Below, one piece after another: positions 8,884-17,792 of a DNA stretch of 64,000 nt (position 1 is the stretch's first letter; the number at the start of each line of letters is the position of its first letter). The notes beneath the pieces were generated by a model. The model was given only the letters and a program-made list of their open reading frames with translations, had not been told where the DNA came from and made no database searches. The stretch covers positions 21,866 to 85,865 of IMG/VR virus record IMGVR_UViG_3300021959_008125; one strand, given 5' to 3'. A program made the position numbers and the translations under genes. The DNA is from a virus.

Positions 8884-9818
8884 TGAAACCATTAACATAT
8901 ATAAATCTAGAAACTACTAATTACTGTAATTTAGATTGTTCTTTTTGTGATAGATCTAATGTTATTCACAGACTAGAACATATGTCTGTTGAAAGATTTA
9001 TTCACATAATGGAAAAACTTAAACATCATCCTTTAGATAGAGCAAAACTTATGGGTCTCGGCGAACCATACCTTAATCCTAAATTTGATGTATTATGTAG
9101 AATATTTAAAGAATATTTTCCTAAAACTACTCTCATTGTTGCCACTAATTGCCAGTACCCTATTAAAGAAGGGAGTAAGATGAGAGCTAGATTGCAAGAA
9201 ACAATGAAATATATAGATCTTTTATACTTAAGTATCGACGGTTATGAAGAAAGTTATGAAAGAGATAGATCACCAGCTAAATGGTCAAGGTTATTAGAAT
9301 TTTTAGATAATTTTAAAAATATAGATAAACATAAATGTAAGGTCACTTGTAATTATGTAGTTAACCCTCATAATATTAACGACATACAGACTTTGTACGA
9401 TAATATAATAGTACCTAACAATATAGAAGAATTAAGATTAAATATAGCTCAAGAGTGGGCAGAAGATAAAACTATGGTCGGGGGATACACGAAAGAACAG
9501 CTATCTTATCTTAAAGAAAATTGGTCGGAAAATATTAAAGGGATCCCCTACTGGGATTACGATCAATGTGTTTGGGTAAGAGAGTCTTCTTATATTACTG
9601 TAGACGGCGGGGTAGAAATGTGCTGTATGAATTCCTCTGTGAAAAAATTTGGCAATATACTCGATGATGATATTGATAATATAAGACAGTCGGAAAGATT
9701 CCAAGCAGTTAAAAAAGGATGTGATACTAACAACCCTACTTCACACTGTGTTAACTGTAGTTATAAAGAACTAAATAAAACTCTTAATTATTTAATAGGA
9801 GATGAAAAAACACCTTAA
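8883..9818 (+). CDS. Radical SAM protein with SPASM-like C-terminus
   Basis: A 311-residue protein. C15, C19 and C22 form the CxxxCxxC site that holds the 4Fe-4S cluster for S-adenosylmethionine cleavage; MGLGEP follows as the GGE-like SAM motif. The C-terminal third has several cysteines (MCCM, GCDTNNPTSHCVNC) like SPASM auxiliary-cluster domains. In sugar or peptide-modification clusters such enzymes carry out difficult carbon or sulfur chemistry; the substrate here is unknown. It overlaps the aminotransferase gene by 17 bases. Confidence 0.8.
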   Translation: MKPLTYINLETTNYCNLDCSFCDRSNVIHRLEHMSVERFIHIMEKLKHHPLDRAKLMGLGEPYLNPKFDVLCRIFKEYFPKTTLIVATNCQYPIKEGSKMRARLQETMKYIDLLYLSIDGYEESYERDRSPAKWSRLLEFLDNFKNIDKHKCKVTCNYVVNPHNINDIQTLYDNIIVPNNIEELRLNIAQEWAEDKTMVGGYTKEQLSYLKENWSENIKGIPYWDYDQCVWVRESSYITVDGGVEMCCMNSSVKKFGNILDDDIDNIRQSERFQAVKKGCDTNNPTSHCVNCSYKELNKTLNYLIGDEKTP

Positions 9819-10803
9819 TAGTATTTATAGAAAGACTAACCAAGAAGATAAATCTAAATATGAGTACGTCCTTACTCAAAATGAGAGAAATCATTCTATA
9901 GATTCGGATTTGTTAAATAAGTTTTTTAACTCCCTTAATCAAAAAGACATATGTTTTTATCCAAACACAGAAAACCTCAAAAGTAAAATAAGCAAATATT
10001 TTAATATTGGGCAAAGTAATTTACTTCTTACACCCGGTTCTTCTTTCTCTATAAAGACTATTTTTGAAACATTTGACGTAAAAGATAAAAACGTAATTAC
10101 ATCAGACTACTTTTTTCCTATGTATCAAGTTTACAGTGATTTATATCAGTGTACTCTTAAAAAAGCTAAATATTGTGGAATGAAGCTTCGTACAACAGAT
10201 TTGATTAATTTGATTGATAGAAATACTAAGTTTATTATTTTAGCTAATCCAAATTCTCCATTAGGAGATACCTACAATCTTACCGATATTTTAGAACTTT
10301 TAAATACCGGTATTTATGTTGTAATAGATGAAGCCTATATTGAATTTACAGATCAACCGTCTGTTGTTTCTTTAGTAGATAAACACAAAAACCTAATAGT
10401 CACAAAAACTTTTTCTAAGGCTTACGGAGCAGCAGGCTGTAGAACTGGTTTTTTAGTAAGCTGTGAAGAAAATATAGAAATACTTTCCAAATTCAGGTTG
10501 ATGTATGAAATAAATTCCATAGGCGTAAAGTATACTGAATTTATTTTAGATAATATAGATTATTTTAATTCGTATATAGAAGAAACTAAAGACAATAAAA
10601 AATTTTTAGTAAATAAACTTAAAAGTAAAGATTTTGAAATTATAGATACTGATGCAAGCTGGTTCTTTTTAAAACGGTATGGCAATATAGATAATCTTAA
10701 GTACTTTAACGACTTAGGTATCAGCCTAAGAACACTTATATTACCTAACGGTCACGAATATATAAAATTTAACTATGATTTAAAGTTAAAAAATCTGTTT
10801 TGA
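9802..10803 (+). CDS. PLP-dependent aminotransferase, histidinol-phosphate aminotransferase-like
   Basis: A 333-residue class I/II aminotransferase. Recognisable parts are ILANPNSPLGD (substrate/PLP asparagine), VVIDEAYIEF (PLP-ring aspartate) and VTKTFSKAYGAAGCRTGF, in which the lysine forms the Schiff base with PLP. The closest family is HisC/threonine-phosphate decarboxylase-like. In this context it may aminate a sugar or a phosphonate-like building block rather than make histidine. The stop overlaps the TTG start of the next gene. Confidence 0.8.
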   Translation: MKKHLNSIYRKTNQEDKSKYEYVLTQNERNHSIDSDLLNKFFNSLNQKDICFYPNTENLKSKISKYFNIGQSNLLLTPGSSFSIKTIFETFDVKDKNVITSDYFFPMYQVYSDLYQCTLKKAKYCGMKLRTTDLINLIDRNTKFIILANPNSPLGDTYNLTDILELLNTGIYVVIDEAYIEFTDQPSVVSLVDKHKNLIVTKTFSKAYGAAGCRTGFLVSCEENIEILSKFRLMYEINSIGVKYTEFILDNIDYFNSYIEETKDNKKFLVNKLKSKDFEIIDTDASWFFLKRYGNIDNLKYFNDLGISLRTLILPNGHEYIKFNYDLKLKNLF

Positions 10804-12164
10804 AAGTTATATTAAATCAAGGTAGTAAAAAAATACTTAGAGAGGTATTTGAAGAAAATAACATATATCATTTTTCAGATTACCCTTATCAAGCTTTATG
10901 TGCTGACGCTAGTGTAAGGGACTTTGAAAAAGAAATGGTTAATTTAAAATGGCTATTTGACCAAGATGGCTTTTATAATAGATTACCTCACTTTAGAACT
11001 TTTCAAAATAGATTAATAGAATTTAAATCGACTGCAGATTACTTACACAGCTTGAGACAGAGGTTGAATATTACTCATGAACTCATAGAATGTAATTTTA
11101 AATCTAATTTACCGGTACATATAAGTATAGTTCCTAGAGAAGATAAAGAAGAGTATACTTTAGATTTAACTAATATAGAATCTTTAAAGCAATTTACTTT
11201 TATTATACACCCTGGTCAGACAAGAGCCCAAGGAGCAGTATTTTTTAGAAAATCTTTAAAAAACGTAATGTTATATTCTCTTAAAAAATATAACATAAAA
11301 GTAAGTACTAATCTAGCATGTGAACAAATTACACAAATAGGTAGACTATTAGATTTTTATATACCCTATTCAAAAGACGGTTCTGATATATCTAATGAAT
11401 CGTTCGTATATGAATTTTATATACCGCATATAAGAATAAAAGAACACGTTCACGGTAAAAAAGCTAGTGTTAAAATTTTAAAAGCTGATTCTATACGCTC
11501 AGAAAATAATAGTGTCCATCCAAGCAGTTGGTATATTACTAAAAGTTTTACAAGTTCTAATAAATTTTTTAATATACTGTTTAATAATAAATTCAAAATA
11601 TATACTACTAATTTACAATTAGCTAAGGCTAATCAATGTAAGGTTTTTAATAAAAATATATCCAAATTTTTAGGTACTGCTGATCCTAATTTAATTAGCA
11701 GGTTTATATACTACTTTAGAATTAATAGTATAGAAAGTTACAATCAACCTAGCACATGGATGAAAAATGCAAGAGTAGAAAATAGATACGACCTATTTAA
11801 CTTAGAGTTAAATGAATTAGAGAAAGTATTTATGAAGAATGAAAGAGAGATAGAGAACGAGTTAGTGGAACAACAACAGCAAATATTTCCTTCAAAGGAA
11901 TATATAGAATGCAAACAGAATTTTGAATTAACATCGATACCTAAATTAAATAAATTTAGAGGCTTCAGTATATTTAATAGACTCGATAAATATGTACCGA
12001 CTATAGACTATTACGAGTTATTATTCTGTATCCCTGCTAATGTCACTATGAGTAAAAATAAAACTGAAAGCTTAGTAATAATTAATAATGAACATCCTTA
12101 CTGGCAAACAGGTAATAACTACTCAGAGTTTATAATAAACGATGATTTCTTAACAAGAATATGA
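10800..12164 (+). CDS. Hypothetical protein in glycan cluster
   Basis: A 454-residue protein that I do not recognise. It uses a TTG start that overlaps the upstream stop by 4 bases, and its own stop overlaps the next ATG. A distinctive segment, FTFIIHPGQTRAQGAVFF, lies about one third of the way in. There is no signal peptide or clear membrane helix. The length and location suggest a cluster-specific enzyme or acceptor protein, but no function can be supported. Confidence 0.55.
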   Translation: MKVILNQGSKKILREVFEENNIYHFSDYPYQALCADASVRDFEKEMVNLKWLFDQDGFYNRLPHFRTFQNRLIEFKSTADYLHSLRQRLNITHELIECNFKSNLPVHISIVPREDKEEYTLDLTNIESLKQFTFIIHPGQTRAQGAVFFRKSLKNVMLYSLKKYNIKVSTNLACEQITQIGRLLDFYIPYSKDGSDISNESFVYEFYIPHIRIKEHVHGKKASVKILKADSIRSENNSVHPSSWYITKSFTSSNKFFNILFNNKFKIYTTNLQLAKANQCKVFNKNISKFLGTADPNLISRFIYYFRINSIESYNQPSTWMKNARVENRYDLFNLELNELEKVFMKNEREIENELVEQQQQIFPSKEYIECKQNFELTSIPKLNKFRGFSIFNRLDKYVPTIDYYELLFCIPANVTMSKNKTESLVIINNEHPYWQTGNNYSEFIINDDFLTRI

Positions 12165-12967
12165 AGACTATAGGATTTTACACACCTTACAAACATCTAC
12201 CAAATTTTAAAGAGTTTGTTGAATCTAAATTTATTTGTAGAGAACTAACAGGACCGATTCCGGAAGATGTAGATTATCTTTTTTGTGCACCAAACTATGC
12301 TAGATTTACAATCACAGATAAACATATAGAAGGAACAGGAGTCAAAGCTATACTAACCCCGTCAACAGGCCGTAATCACATCGATGTTACATCTATACCT
12401 GTTTACGATATATTTCGAAGTAAAATATTAAAAGAGATTTACTCAACAGCTGAACATAACCTTTACCTTTGCTTACAAGTAGTTAGACAAGTTCCTCCTA
12501 TTATAGAACTTAGAGATTTAACTTTAGGTATTATGGGATATGGACGTTTAGGTAAGATGCTAAAAAGAATAGCTAAACCTTTATTTAAAGAAGTCCTAGT
12601 GATGGATATAAATAAAACAGATGAAAGCTTCTATGACAAAGTAGATATGTTAAGCATTAATATCAACCTTACCCCAGAAAATGAAAATATAATAAATGCT
12701 AATTTTATAGGTAAATTTAAAAAAAGTATCTATATTGTAAATACAGCAAGAGGTGAAGTAGTTGATGAATCAGAATTAGTCAGACAAATTAATTTTGGAA
12801 AAGTAAAAGGATATGCAACCGATGTAGTTAAAGAAGAACATACAGCTAGTAGATCCTTTCTTACTATTATAGATCACCCTAAAATTTTCATTACACCTCA
12901 TGTTGGCGGAACAGCATTATCAGCACAAGAAAAAGCCTATAGAGAAATTTTAAATAGCATATTATGA
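12161..12967 (+). CDS. D-2-hydroxyacid dehydrogenase family protein
   Basis: A 268-residue NAD-dependent oxidoreductase. The dinucleotide fold is LTLGIMGYGRLGKML; the catalytic arginine is in IVNTARGEVVDE and the catalytic histidine in IFITPHVGG, the family signatures. Members interconvert 2-oxo and 2-hydroxy acids. The N-terminal catalytic domain is shorter than usual. In sugar clusters it could reduce a keto-acid precursor of a glycan substituent; that is inference from its place between an unknown gene and a NeuB-type synthase unit. Confidence 0.8.
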   Translation: MKTIGFYTPYKHLPNFKEFVESKFICRELTGPIPEDVDYLFCAPNYARFTITDKHIEGTGVKAILTPSTGRNHIDVTSIPVYDIFRSKILKEIYSTAEHNLYLCLQVVRQVPPIIELRDLTLGIMGYGRLGKMLKRIAKPLFKEVLVMDINKTDESFYDKVDMLSININLTPENENIINANFIGKFKKSIYIVNTARGEVVDESELVRQINFGKVKGYATDVVKEEHTASRSFLTIIDHPKIFITPHVGGTALSAQEKAYREILNSIL

Positions 12968-13476
12968 AAGCACATTGGTCTCAATTTACTAAATATACTG
13001 ATGTATTTAAATACATTCAAAAGTATAAACCTAAGTTAATTGTGGAGTATGGAGGCGGGCAGAGTACATTTTATATTAATCAATTACTAGATGAATTAGA
13101 TTATGGCGGTAGAGTAGTAGCTTTTGAGTCAGAAAAGGAATGGATGAATGATCATATCGAAAAAGGATTTAATCGACACGGTAGTATACACTTAGTCCCT
13201 ATTACCATGCAATGTAACATTAAAGGGCATTTAAGGTACGAACACTCTTTAGAAGGATTAGAAAAAGTAGATTTTATAATTTTGGACGGACCTGATTACA
13301 AAACTTACCCTGTTGTAGGAGGTACCCCAAGTAATTTAACAACGAATATAGATGATTTAGTAGAGATTAAGGGAGAACCTATACCGTATTTTATAGACGG
13401 AAGAAGCGGGTGCGTAAACTACTACAGAGCCAAATACCCTACAGAATATCACATAAAACAGTTAACTAGAGAATGA
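12964..13476 (+). CDS. Rossmann-fold methyltransferase-like protein
   Basis: A 170-residue protein with IVEYGGGQSTFYI (a SAM-motif-I-like glycine loop), VVAFESEKEW (acidic end of strand 2) and VDFIILDGPDY (strand 4). This is the layout of class I methyltransferases of the macrocin/TylF-like or capsule type. It overlaps both neighbours by 4 bases. It may methylate a sugar, but a non-catalytic relative cannot be excluded. Confidence 0.6.
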   Translation: MKAHWSQFTKYTDVFKYIQKYKPKLIVEYGGGQSTFYINQLLDELDYGGRVVAFESEKEWMNDHIEKGFNRHGSIHLVPITMQCNIKGHLRYEHSLEGLEKVDFIILDGPDYKTYPVVGGTPSNLTTNIDDLVEIKGEPIPYFIDGRSGCVNYYRAKYPTEYHIKQLTRE

Positions 13477-14306
13477 GAATTATCGCTGAACTTTGCCAAA
13501 ACCATAATGGCAATCTAGATATATTAGAGCAGATGGTAAAGGCAGCATCTGAAAGCTGTGATATTGTAAAAATTCAAACCATACTTGCCGATAGTTTATC
13601 CAAAAGAGAACAGTATGAAAGCTTTAGACCTTATGAAGGTGAATATAAAAGACTAAAAGGATTAGAACTATCAGAAGAAGACGAAAAATTCTTTATAGAT
13701 AAATGTAGAGAGTACGGTGTTGAACCTATGACTACTCTATTTTCAAAAAATCAGATAGAAAGATTTAATCGCTTGGGATATAAAAAGCTCAAGATATCTG
13801 GGTATTCTATGAGAGCGTTTGATTACGGGAAAGCATTAAAAGATATTGAGTTTGATGAACTATTCTTTTCTAATTCAAGTATGAGTCATCCTGAAATGAA
13901 GCGAACAGTCATTAATCTTAAGCAGATGGGTATTAAATTTACTATGCTACAGTGTACTTGCATATACCCTACACCGTTAGAAAAAGCTATGCTTCAAAAT
14001 ATTCCTTTCTTAAAACAAGAACTAGCATTAGATAGTATAGGTTATAGTGATCATTCTAATCCTTATGAAGATGGGTTATTGATACCTAAGTTAGCTATAT
14101 TTTCTGGAGCTGATATATTAGAGAGACATTTTACTATATTAGATGAAAAAGATACTAGAGACGGTAAAGTATCTATAACTCCTGAGATGGCTAAAGAACT
14201 TAAAGAATTTAGCCTTAGAGTACCTTTCCAGCAATACTGGAGATTAAATGAATTTAACGAAGAACAAAAATTTAACCATGAATACTACAGAGGAAGGTTC
14301 GTATAA
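13473..14306 (+). CDS. neuB: NeuB-type nonulosonic acid synthase, short form
   Basis: A 277-residue member of the sialic acid synthase family, which condenses phosphoenolpyruvate with an N-acyl sugar to form a nine-carbon acid. The start IIAELCQNHNGNLDI is the family signature; DIVKIQT, the SNSSMS segment, QCTCIYPTP and IGYSDHS followed by ILERHFT are all typical catalytic-barrel elements. The usual C-terminal antifreeze-like SAF domain is missing, so the barrel stands alone. It pairs with the cytidylyltransferase at 6555. Confidence 0.85.
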   Translation: MRIIAELCQNHNGNLDILEQMVKAASESCDIVKIQTILADSLSKREQYESFRPYEGEYKRLKGLELSEEDEKFFIDKCREYGVEPMTTLFSKNQIERFNRLGYKKLKISGYSMRAFDYGKALKDIEFDELFFSNSSMSHPEMKRTVINLKQMGIKFTMLQCTCIYPTPLEKAMLQNIPFLKQELALDSIGYSDHSNPYEDGLLIPKLAIFSGADILERHFTILDEKDTRDGKVSITPEMAKELKEFSLRVPFQQYWRLNEFNEEQKFNHEYYRGRFV

Positions 14307-14532
14307 GATACCTGCAGAAGACCTAGAAAGAATTAATAAATTTTTAAAAAATAAAGAGTTATTAAAGAATGAACTAGGTATTATAAAACTATCCCAATTA
14401 GAATTGGAAGAAAGAGAAAATAACGCTAAGCTGTTTAGAAAAGAGCTTTTAAAAGAAGAAAGTGAAATATCTAAAAAATACGGTAATGGGGTGTTGAATA
14501 CTGATGAAGGAACCTTTGCTCCTAATAGTTAA
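14278..14532 (+). CDS. Small coiled-coil protein at the glycan/tail boundary
   Basis: I chose the ATG at 14278, which gives an 84-residue protein and a 29-base overlap with neuB; an in-frame ATG at 14248 would extend it further into neuB. The sequence is rich in Glu, Lys and Leu and looks like one long helix, followed by a short Gly/Asn tail. Function unknown; it could be a virion or assembly protein, because the tail genes follow. Confidence 0.5.
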   Translation: MNTTEEGSYKIPAEDLERINKFLKNKELLKNELGIIKLSQLELEERENNAKLFRKELLKEESEISKKYGNGVLNTDEGTFAPNS

Positions 14533-14551
14533 GTTTGCCTCTTTTTATACA

Positions 14552-14560
14552 TATTTATAT
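14552..14560 (+). promoter_or_regulatory. TATTTATAT late-type motif upstream of tail sheath
   Basis: One of two copies in the 113-base gap before the sheath gene. The 8-base core TATTTATA recurs in front of most structural genes of this window. The gap also contains TTTGCC near 14533 and GGCAAA near 14582, which could pair. Confidence 0.4.
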
Positions 14561-14608
14561 ATACGAATTCTACACTTAAGTGGCAAATAGTTTTCGGTAC
14601 TTTATTCA

Positions 14609-14618
14609 TATTTATAAT
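14609..14618 (+). promoter_or_regulatory. TATTTATAAT late-type promoter motif of tail sheath
   Basis: TATTTATAAT ends 27 bases before the sheath ATG, a normal promoter-to-start distance. The core is the exact reverse complement of the T4 late promoter TATAAATA. The recurrence before structural genes is seen; the promoter role is inferred. Confidence 0.5.
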
Positions 14619-14645
14619 AGATAAAACACTTTAACATAAATTAAC

Positions 14646-16424
14646 ATGGCAGAAACTTTACTCTCTCCCGGTGTATTAGCAAGAGAAAATGATATCTCAG
14701 CTATTGCTCCTCTACCAGTTGAAGCCGGCGCTGCAATTATTGGACCAGCCGTTAAAGGTCCAGTAGAAGAACCTACCTTAGTAACATCTTATGGTCAGTA
14801 TCAAAGAATCTTTGGTACTACTTTCGAATCTGGATCTACTAAACAGGAGTTTATTACTTCTATTGCTGCAAAATCTTACTTTAATCAAGGAGGAAATTCT
14901 CTATTAGTAACCAGAGTAGTTAGCGGTTCATTCTCACAAGCTCAAAACACAGCAATTTCAGCAGCAACAGGATCGATCACTACTGCACCATTTAGTTTAA
15001 AAACTATTGGTAAAGGTGTGATTTACAACAATACTTCTGGTTCTGTTTACAATTCAGGATCACTATTAGATGAAAACTCAGATGGTTCGTTAAAATCAGG
15101 TTCAGCAGATAACCTTAGATGGGAGATCTCTAACATTAATAATGCAAAAGGAACTTTCAGTCTTTTAGTACGAAGAGGAGATGATAGCACTAAGCAAAAA
15201 ATTATATTAGAAACGTTTAACGATTTATCTTTAGATCCTAACTCAGGAAATTATATTGAGAGAGTAATTGGTAATCAATATAAAACTAAGTCAACAGATG
15301 GAGATGTAACATATATCGATACTGTAGGCGAGTATCCAAACAGATCTAACTACGTTTACGTAAGTGGAGTAAATAAACTACTAAACTATGTAGGAACTGA
15401 TGGAATAACTATAGGTTCTAACGCTGACGGTCCTTACTCTAGCTCACTACCTTCAGTACAGTCTGGTTCATTCTATGGTGCTACTGGAAAACTTGTAAAT
15501 AACATATCAGGAAGTGGTGCAGTGGATAACTACTTTAAAGATATCGATAATATCGGTAGTCAAGGAGTACCAGCAACAGTTTATGCTGATTCTATCTCAA
15601 TCTTAGAGAATAAAGATGAATATGTATTTAACATTATTTCAGCACCTGGATTATTATACGACTTTGGAAGTCATAAAATTCAATTAGATTCAATTATTTC
15701 CTTAGCAGAAACAAGAGGAGATTGTATCGCAGTAATTGATTTAGAGCAGCATGGAGCTACAGTATCTAATACAACTGCAGCAGCAGCAACAGTAAATAGT
15801 TCTTATGCAGCTTCTTACTGGCCATGGTTACAAACTCAATCAGCTACAGGAAGAAACGTATGGGTTCCAGCTTCAACAGTAATTCCAGGAGTATACGCAT
15901 TCTCAGACGGAGTATCAGCTCCATGGTTTGCTCCAGCAGGTCTTACTAGAGGAGGTATTCCTAACGTAATTCAAGCAGAAAGAAAATTAACAAGAGGTCA
16001 AAGAGATACTCTATATGCAGCTAATGTTAACCCAATCGCTACATTCCCAGGAAGTGGAATTTCAGTATTCGGTCAGAAAACATTACAGAAACAAGGTACT
16101 GCCTTAGATAGAGTAAATGTAAGAAGATTGTTAATCGACCTTAAGAAATTTATTGGAGATGTTTCTCAAACATTAGTATTCGAACAAAATACTACTTTAA
16201 CACGAAACAGCTTCTTAGCAAGAGTTAATCCTTACTTAGATTCAGTAGTACAAAGACAAGGTCTTTATGCTTACAGAGTAGTAATGGACGATACTAATAA
16301 CACAGCAGACGTGATCGATAGAAACTATTTAGTAGGTCAGATTTATATCCAACCAGCTAAAACAGTTGAATTCATTGTACTAGATTTTACAATCGAACCA
16401 ACAGGAGCTACTTTTACGGCATAA
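14646..16424 (+). CDS. Contractile tail sheath protein
   Basis: A 592-residue sheath protein forming the contractile outer tube of the tail. The N-terminus (LLSPGVLARENDIS, then AAIIGPAVKGPVEEPTLVTSYGQYQRIFG) is the classic sheath opening. The C-terminal part (YAYRVVMDDTNN and IYIQPAKTVEFIVLDFTI) matches the conserved inner domain that contacts the tube. The middle is Ser/Gly-rich and variable, as expected for the outer domain. The tail tube gene follows, as in T4 (gp18-gp19). Confidence 0.95.
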   Translation: MAETLLSPGVLARENDISAIAPLPVEAGAAIIGPAVKGPVEEPTLVTSYGQYQRIFGTTFESGSTKQEFITSIAAKSYFNQGGNSLLVTRVVSGSFSQAQNTAISAATGSITTAPFSLKTIGKGVIYNNTSGSVYNSGSLLDENSDGSLKSGSADNLRWEISNINNAKGTFSLLVRRGDDSTKQKIILETFNDLSLDPNSGNYIERVIGNQYKTKSTDGDVTYIDTVGEYPNRSNYVYVSGVNKLLNYVGTDGITIGSNADGPYSSSLPSVQSGSFYGATGKLVNNISGSGAVDNYFKDIDNIGSQGVPATVYADSISILENKDEYVFNIISAPGLLYDFGSHKIQLDSIISLAETRGDCIAVIDLEQHGATVSNTTAAAATVNSSYAASYWPWLQTQSATGRNVWVPASTVIPGVYAFSDGVSAPWFAPAGLTRGGIPNVIQAERKLTRGQRDTLYAANVNPIATFPGSGISVFGQKTLQKQGTALDRVNVRRLLIDLKKFIGDVSQTLVFEQNTTLTRNSFLARVNPYLDSVVQRQGLYAYRVVMDDTNNTADVIDRNYLVGQIYIQPAKTVEFIVLDFTIEPTGATFTA

Positions 16425-16437
16425 TTTAATAACAAGA

Positions 16438-16447
16438 TATTTATAAT
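16438..16447 (+). promoter_or_regulatory. TATTTATAAT late-type motif upstream of tail tube
   Basis: The same ten bases as before the sheath gene lie in the 37-base gap between sheath and tube, ending 14 bases before the tube ATG. Identity of the ten-mer before two adjacent structural genes supports a regulatory role. Confidence 0.5.
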
Positions 16448-16461
16448 AAAGCAAATATAAA

Positions 16462-16947
16462 ATGGCAGTATTAGATCCTAACGAAATAATGTTTAGAGCT
16501 TTTGAGCCCAAAGTTCAGAACAGATTCATAATGATTGTAGATGGTATTCCATCATTTATGATTAAAGGTGTTTCTGCTCCATCTTTTGAGGACGAAGAAG
16601 TAAAACTAGACCACATCAACACATATAGAAAAATTAGAGGTAAAAGAGAGTGGCAGAATATGGACATGACTTTATATGATCCAATCACACCTTCTGGAGC
16701 TCAAGCAGTAATGGATTGGGCTAGACTTTCTTACGAATCTGTAACCGGTAGAGCTGGATACTCTGACTTCTATAAAAAAGATATTACTTTAAATATCTTA
16801 GGGCCTGTAGGAGATATCGTATCTGAGTGGGTGATTAAAGGAGCATTTATTACTTCTATGTCACAAGGTAGTTTTGATTGGGGTACTTCTGATGCAACTG
16901 AGTTAACTATTTCAGTAGCGATGGATTACTGCATCTTGAATTACTAA
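16462..16947 (+). CDS. Tail tube protein (gp19-like)
   Basis: A 161-residue inner tail tube subunit. Recognisable features are the opening FEPKVQNRFIMIVDGIPSFMIKGV, the central VKLDHINTYRKIRGKREWQNMDMTLYDPI and the closing beta strands, matching T4 gp19-like proteins in length and order. It follows the sheath and is closed by a strong intrinsic terminator at 16968. Confidence 0.9.
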   Translation: MAVLDPNEIMFRAFEPKVQNRFIMIVDGIPSFMIKGVSAPSFEDEEVKLDHINTYRKIRGKREWQNMDMTLYDPITPSGAQAVMDWARLSYESVTGRAGYSDFYKKDITLNILGPVGDIVSEWVIKGAFITSMSQGSFDWGTSDATELTISVAMDYCILNY

Positions 16948-16967
16948 GATAAATAATATAGTATACT

Positions 16968-16995
16968 AAAGCCCGGTTAATCCGGGTTTTTTTAT
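16968..16995 (+). terminator. Intrinsic terminator after tail tube
   Basis: The stem CCCGG / CCGGG has a TTAAT loop, is extended by A-U pairs on the outside and is followed by a run of eight Ts. It separates the sheath-tube unit from the next gene. Confidence 0.85.
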
Positions 16996-16997
16996 TT

Positions 16998-17744
16998 ATG
17001 AAAATAGCAGTTATAATAATAGGTCGTATAGAAGAGCAGTACCAACAACTAAACTTACAGTTACTGCAAGGATGTGATATCTTTATTCACTCAGATATCG
17101 AAAATCAACAATTAGCCCTTCAATATAATCCTAAATTTTTAAAGCTTACAGATTCTACCTATTTAAATCAAACCGTAGAGCTTTTTATAGAACAATATTC
17201 TCATTTAATAGATAAAGTAAGAGAAGAAACTGACCAAGAAAAACCCTTCAGGCATAATTTTGAAAGAATAGTTCAATGGAAAAGATTAAATGAAGTATTG
17301 ATTGAAAATAAATTTGAAGAATACGATTATATTCTTAAATGGAGAGTAGATCTTAATAAATTTAATATTGATACTGAACTTTCAGAAATAATTAAAAAGT
17401 ATAAAACGGTTAAAAACTATATTTCAAGTATTGAGTTGAATAAAAGTTGTATATATACCTATAAAGATTTTTTATTTTTATTTGTTCCATCAAAGAGCTA
17501 TGCTGTAGACGTATATAATAATATAGAAGACTATATTGGTGTAAAAGAAGATAAATTTACGTACGATATTGATATTCTAGAGCAGTGCGACACTGAAGGA
17601 AAGTTTAAATGTGCAAATTTTACATGGTTAACTCCTAAAAATAAACTATTTTCTCATGTATTTACTAGTGAGACTGCTATGATTATACATTGTTTAGTAA
17701 ATAAAGTACCTTTAAAAAACATTTTCAAAGGGTTGTATTCATAA
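16998..17744 (+). CDS. Putative glycosyltransferase, SGQ...RxD family (copy 3 of 4)
   Basis: A 248-residue protein inserted between tail tube and tail-assembly genes. It starts MKIAVIIIGRIEEQY, has CDIFIHSDIE where its relatives have FIHTWD, and a central YDYILKWRVDLNKF with the RxD motif. It is flanked by a terminator upstream and a late-type motif downstream, like a cargo gene inserted in the tail operon. It may modify a virion glycan or host surface; that is inference. Confidence 0.55.
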   Translation: MKIAVIIIGRIEEQYQQLNLQLLQGCDIFIHSDIENQQLALQYNPKFLKLTDSTYLNQTVELFIEQYSHLIDKVREETDQEKPFRHNFERIVQWKRLNEVLIENKFEEYDYILKWRVDLNKFNIDTELSEIIKKYKTVKNYISSIELNKSCIYTYKDFLFLFVPSKSYAVDVYNNIEDYIGVKEDKFTYDIDILEQCDTEGKFKCANFTWLTPKNKLFSHVFTSETAMIIHCLVNKVPLKNIFKGLYS

Positions 17745-17757
17745 TTTTTTATTCATA

Positions 17758-17766
17758 TATTTATAT
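17758..17766 (+). promoter_or_regulatory. TATTTATAT late-type motif upstream of tail chaperone
   Basis: TATTTATAT ends 26 bases before the ATG at 17793, the same spacing as the sheath motif. It restarts expression of tail genes after the inserted gene at 16998. Confidence 0.5.
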
Positions 17767-17792
17767 GAAAGACTAGTTTTATAATAAAATTT

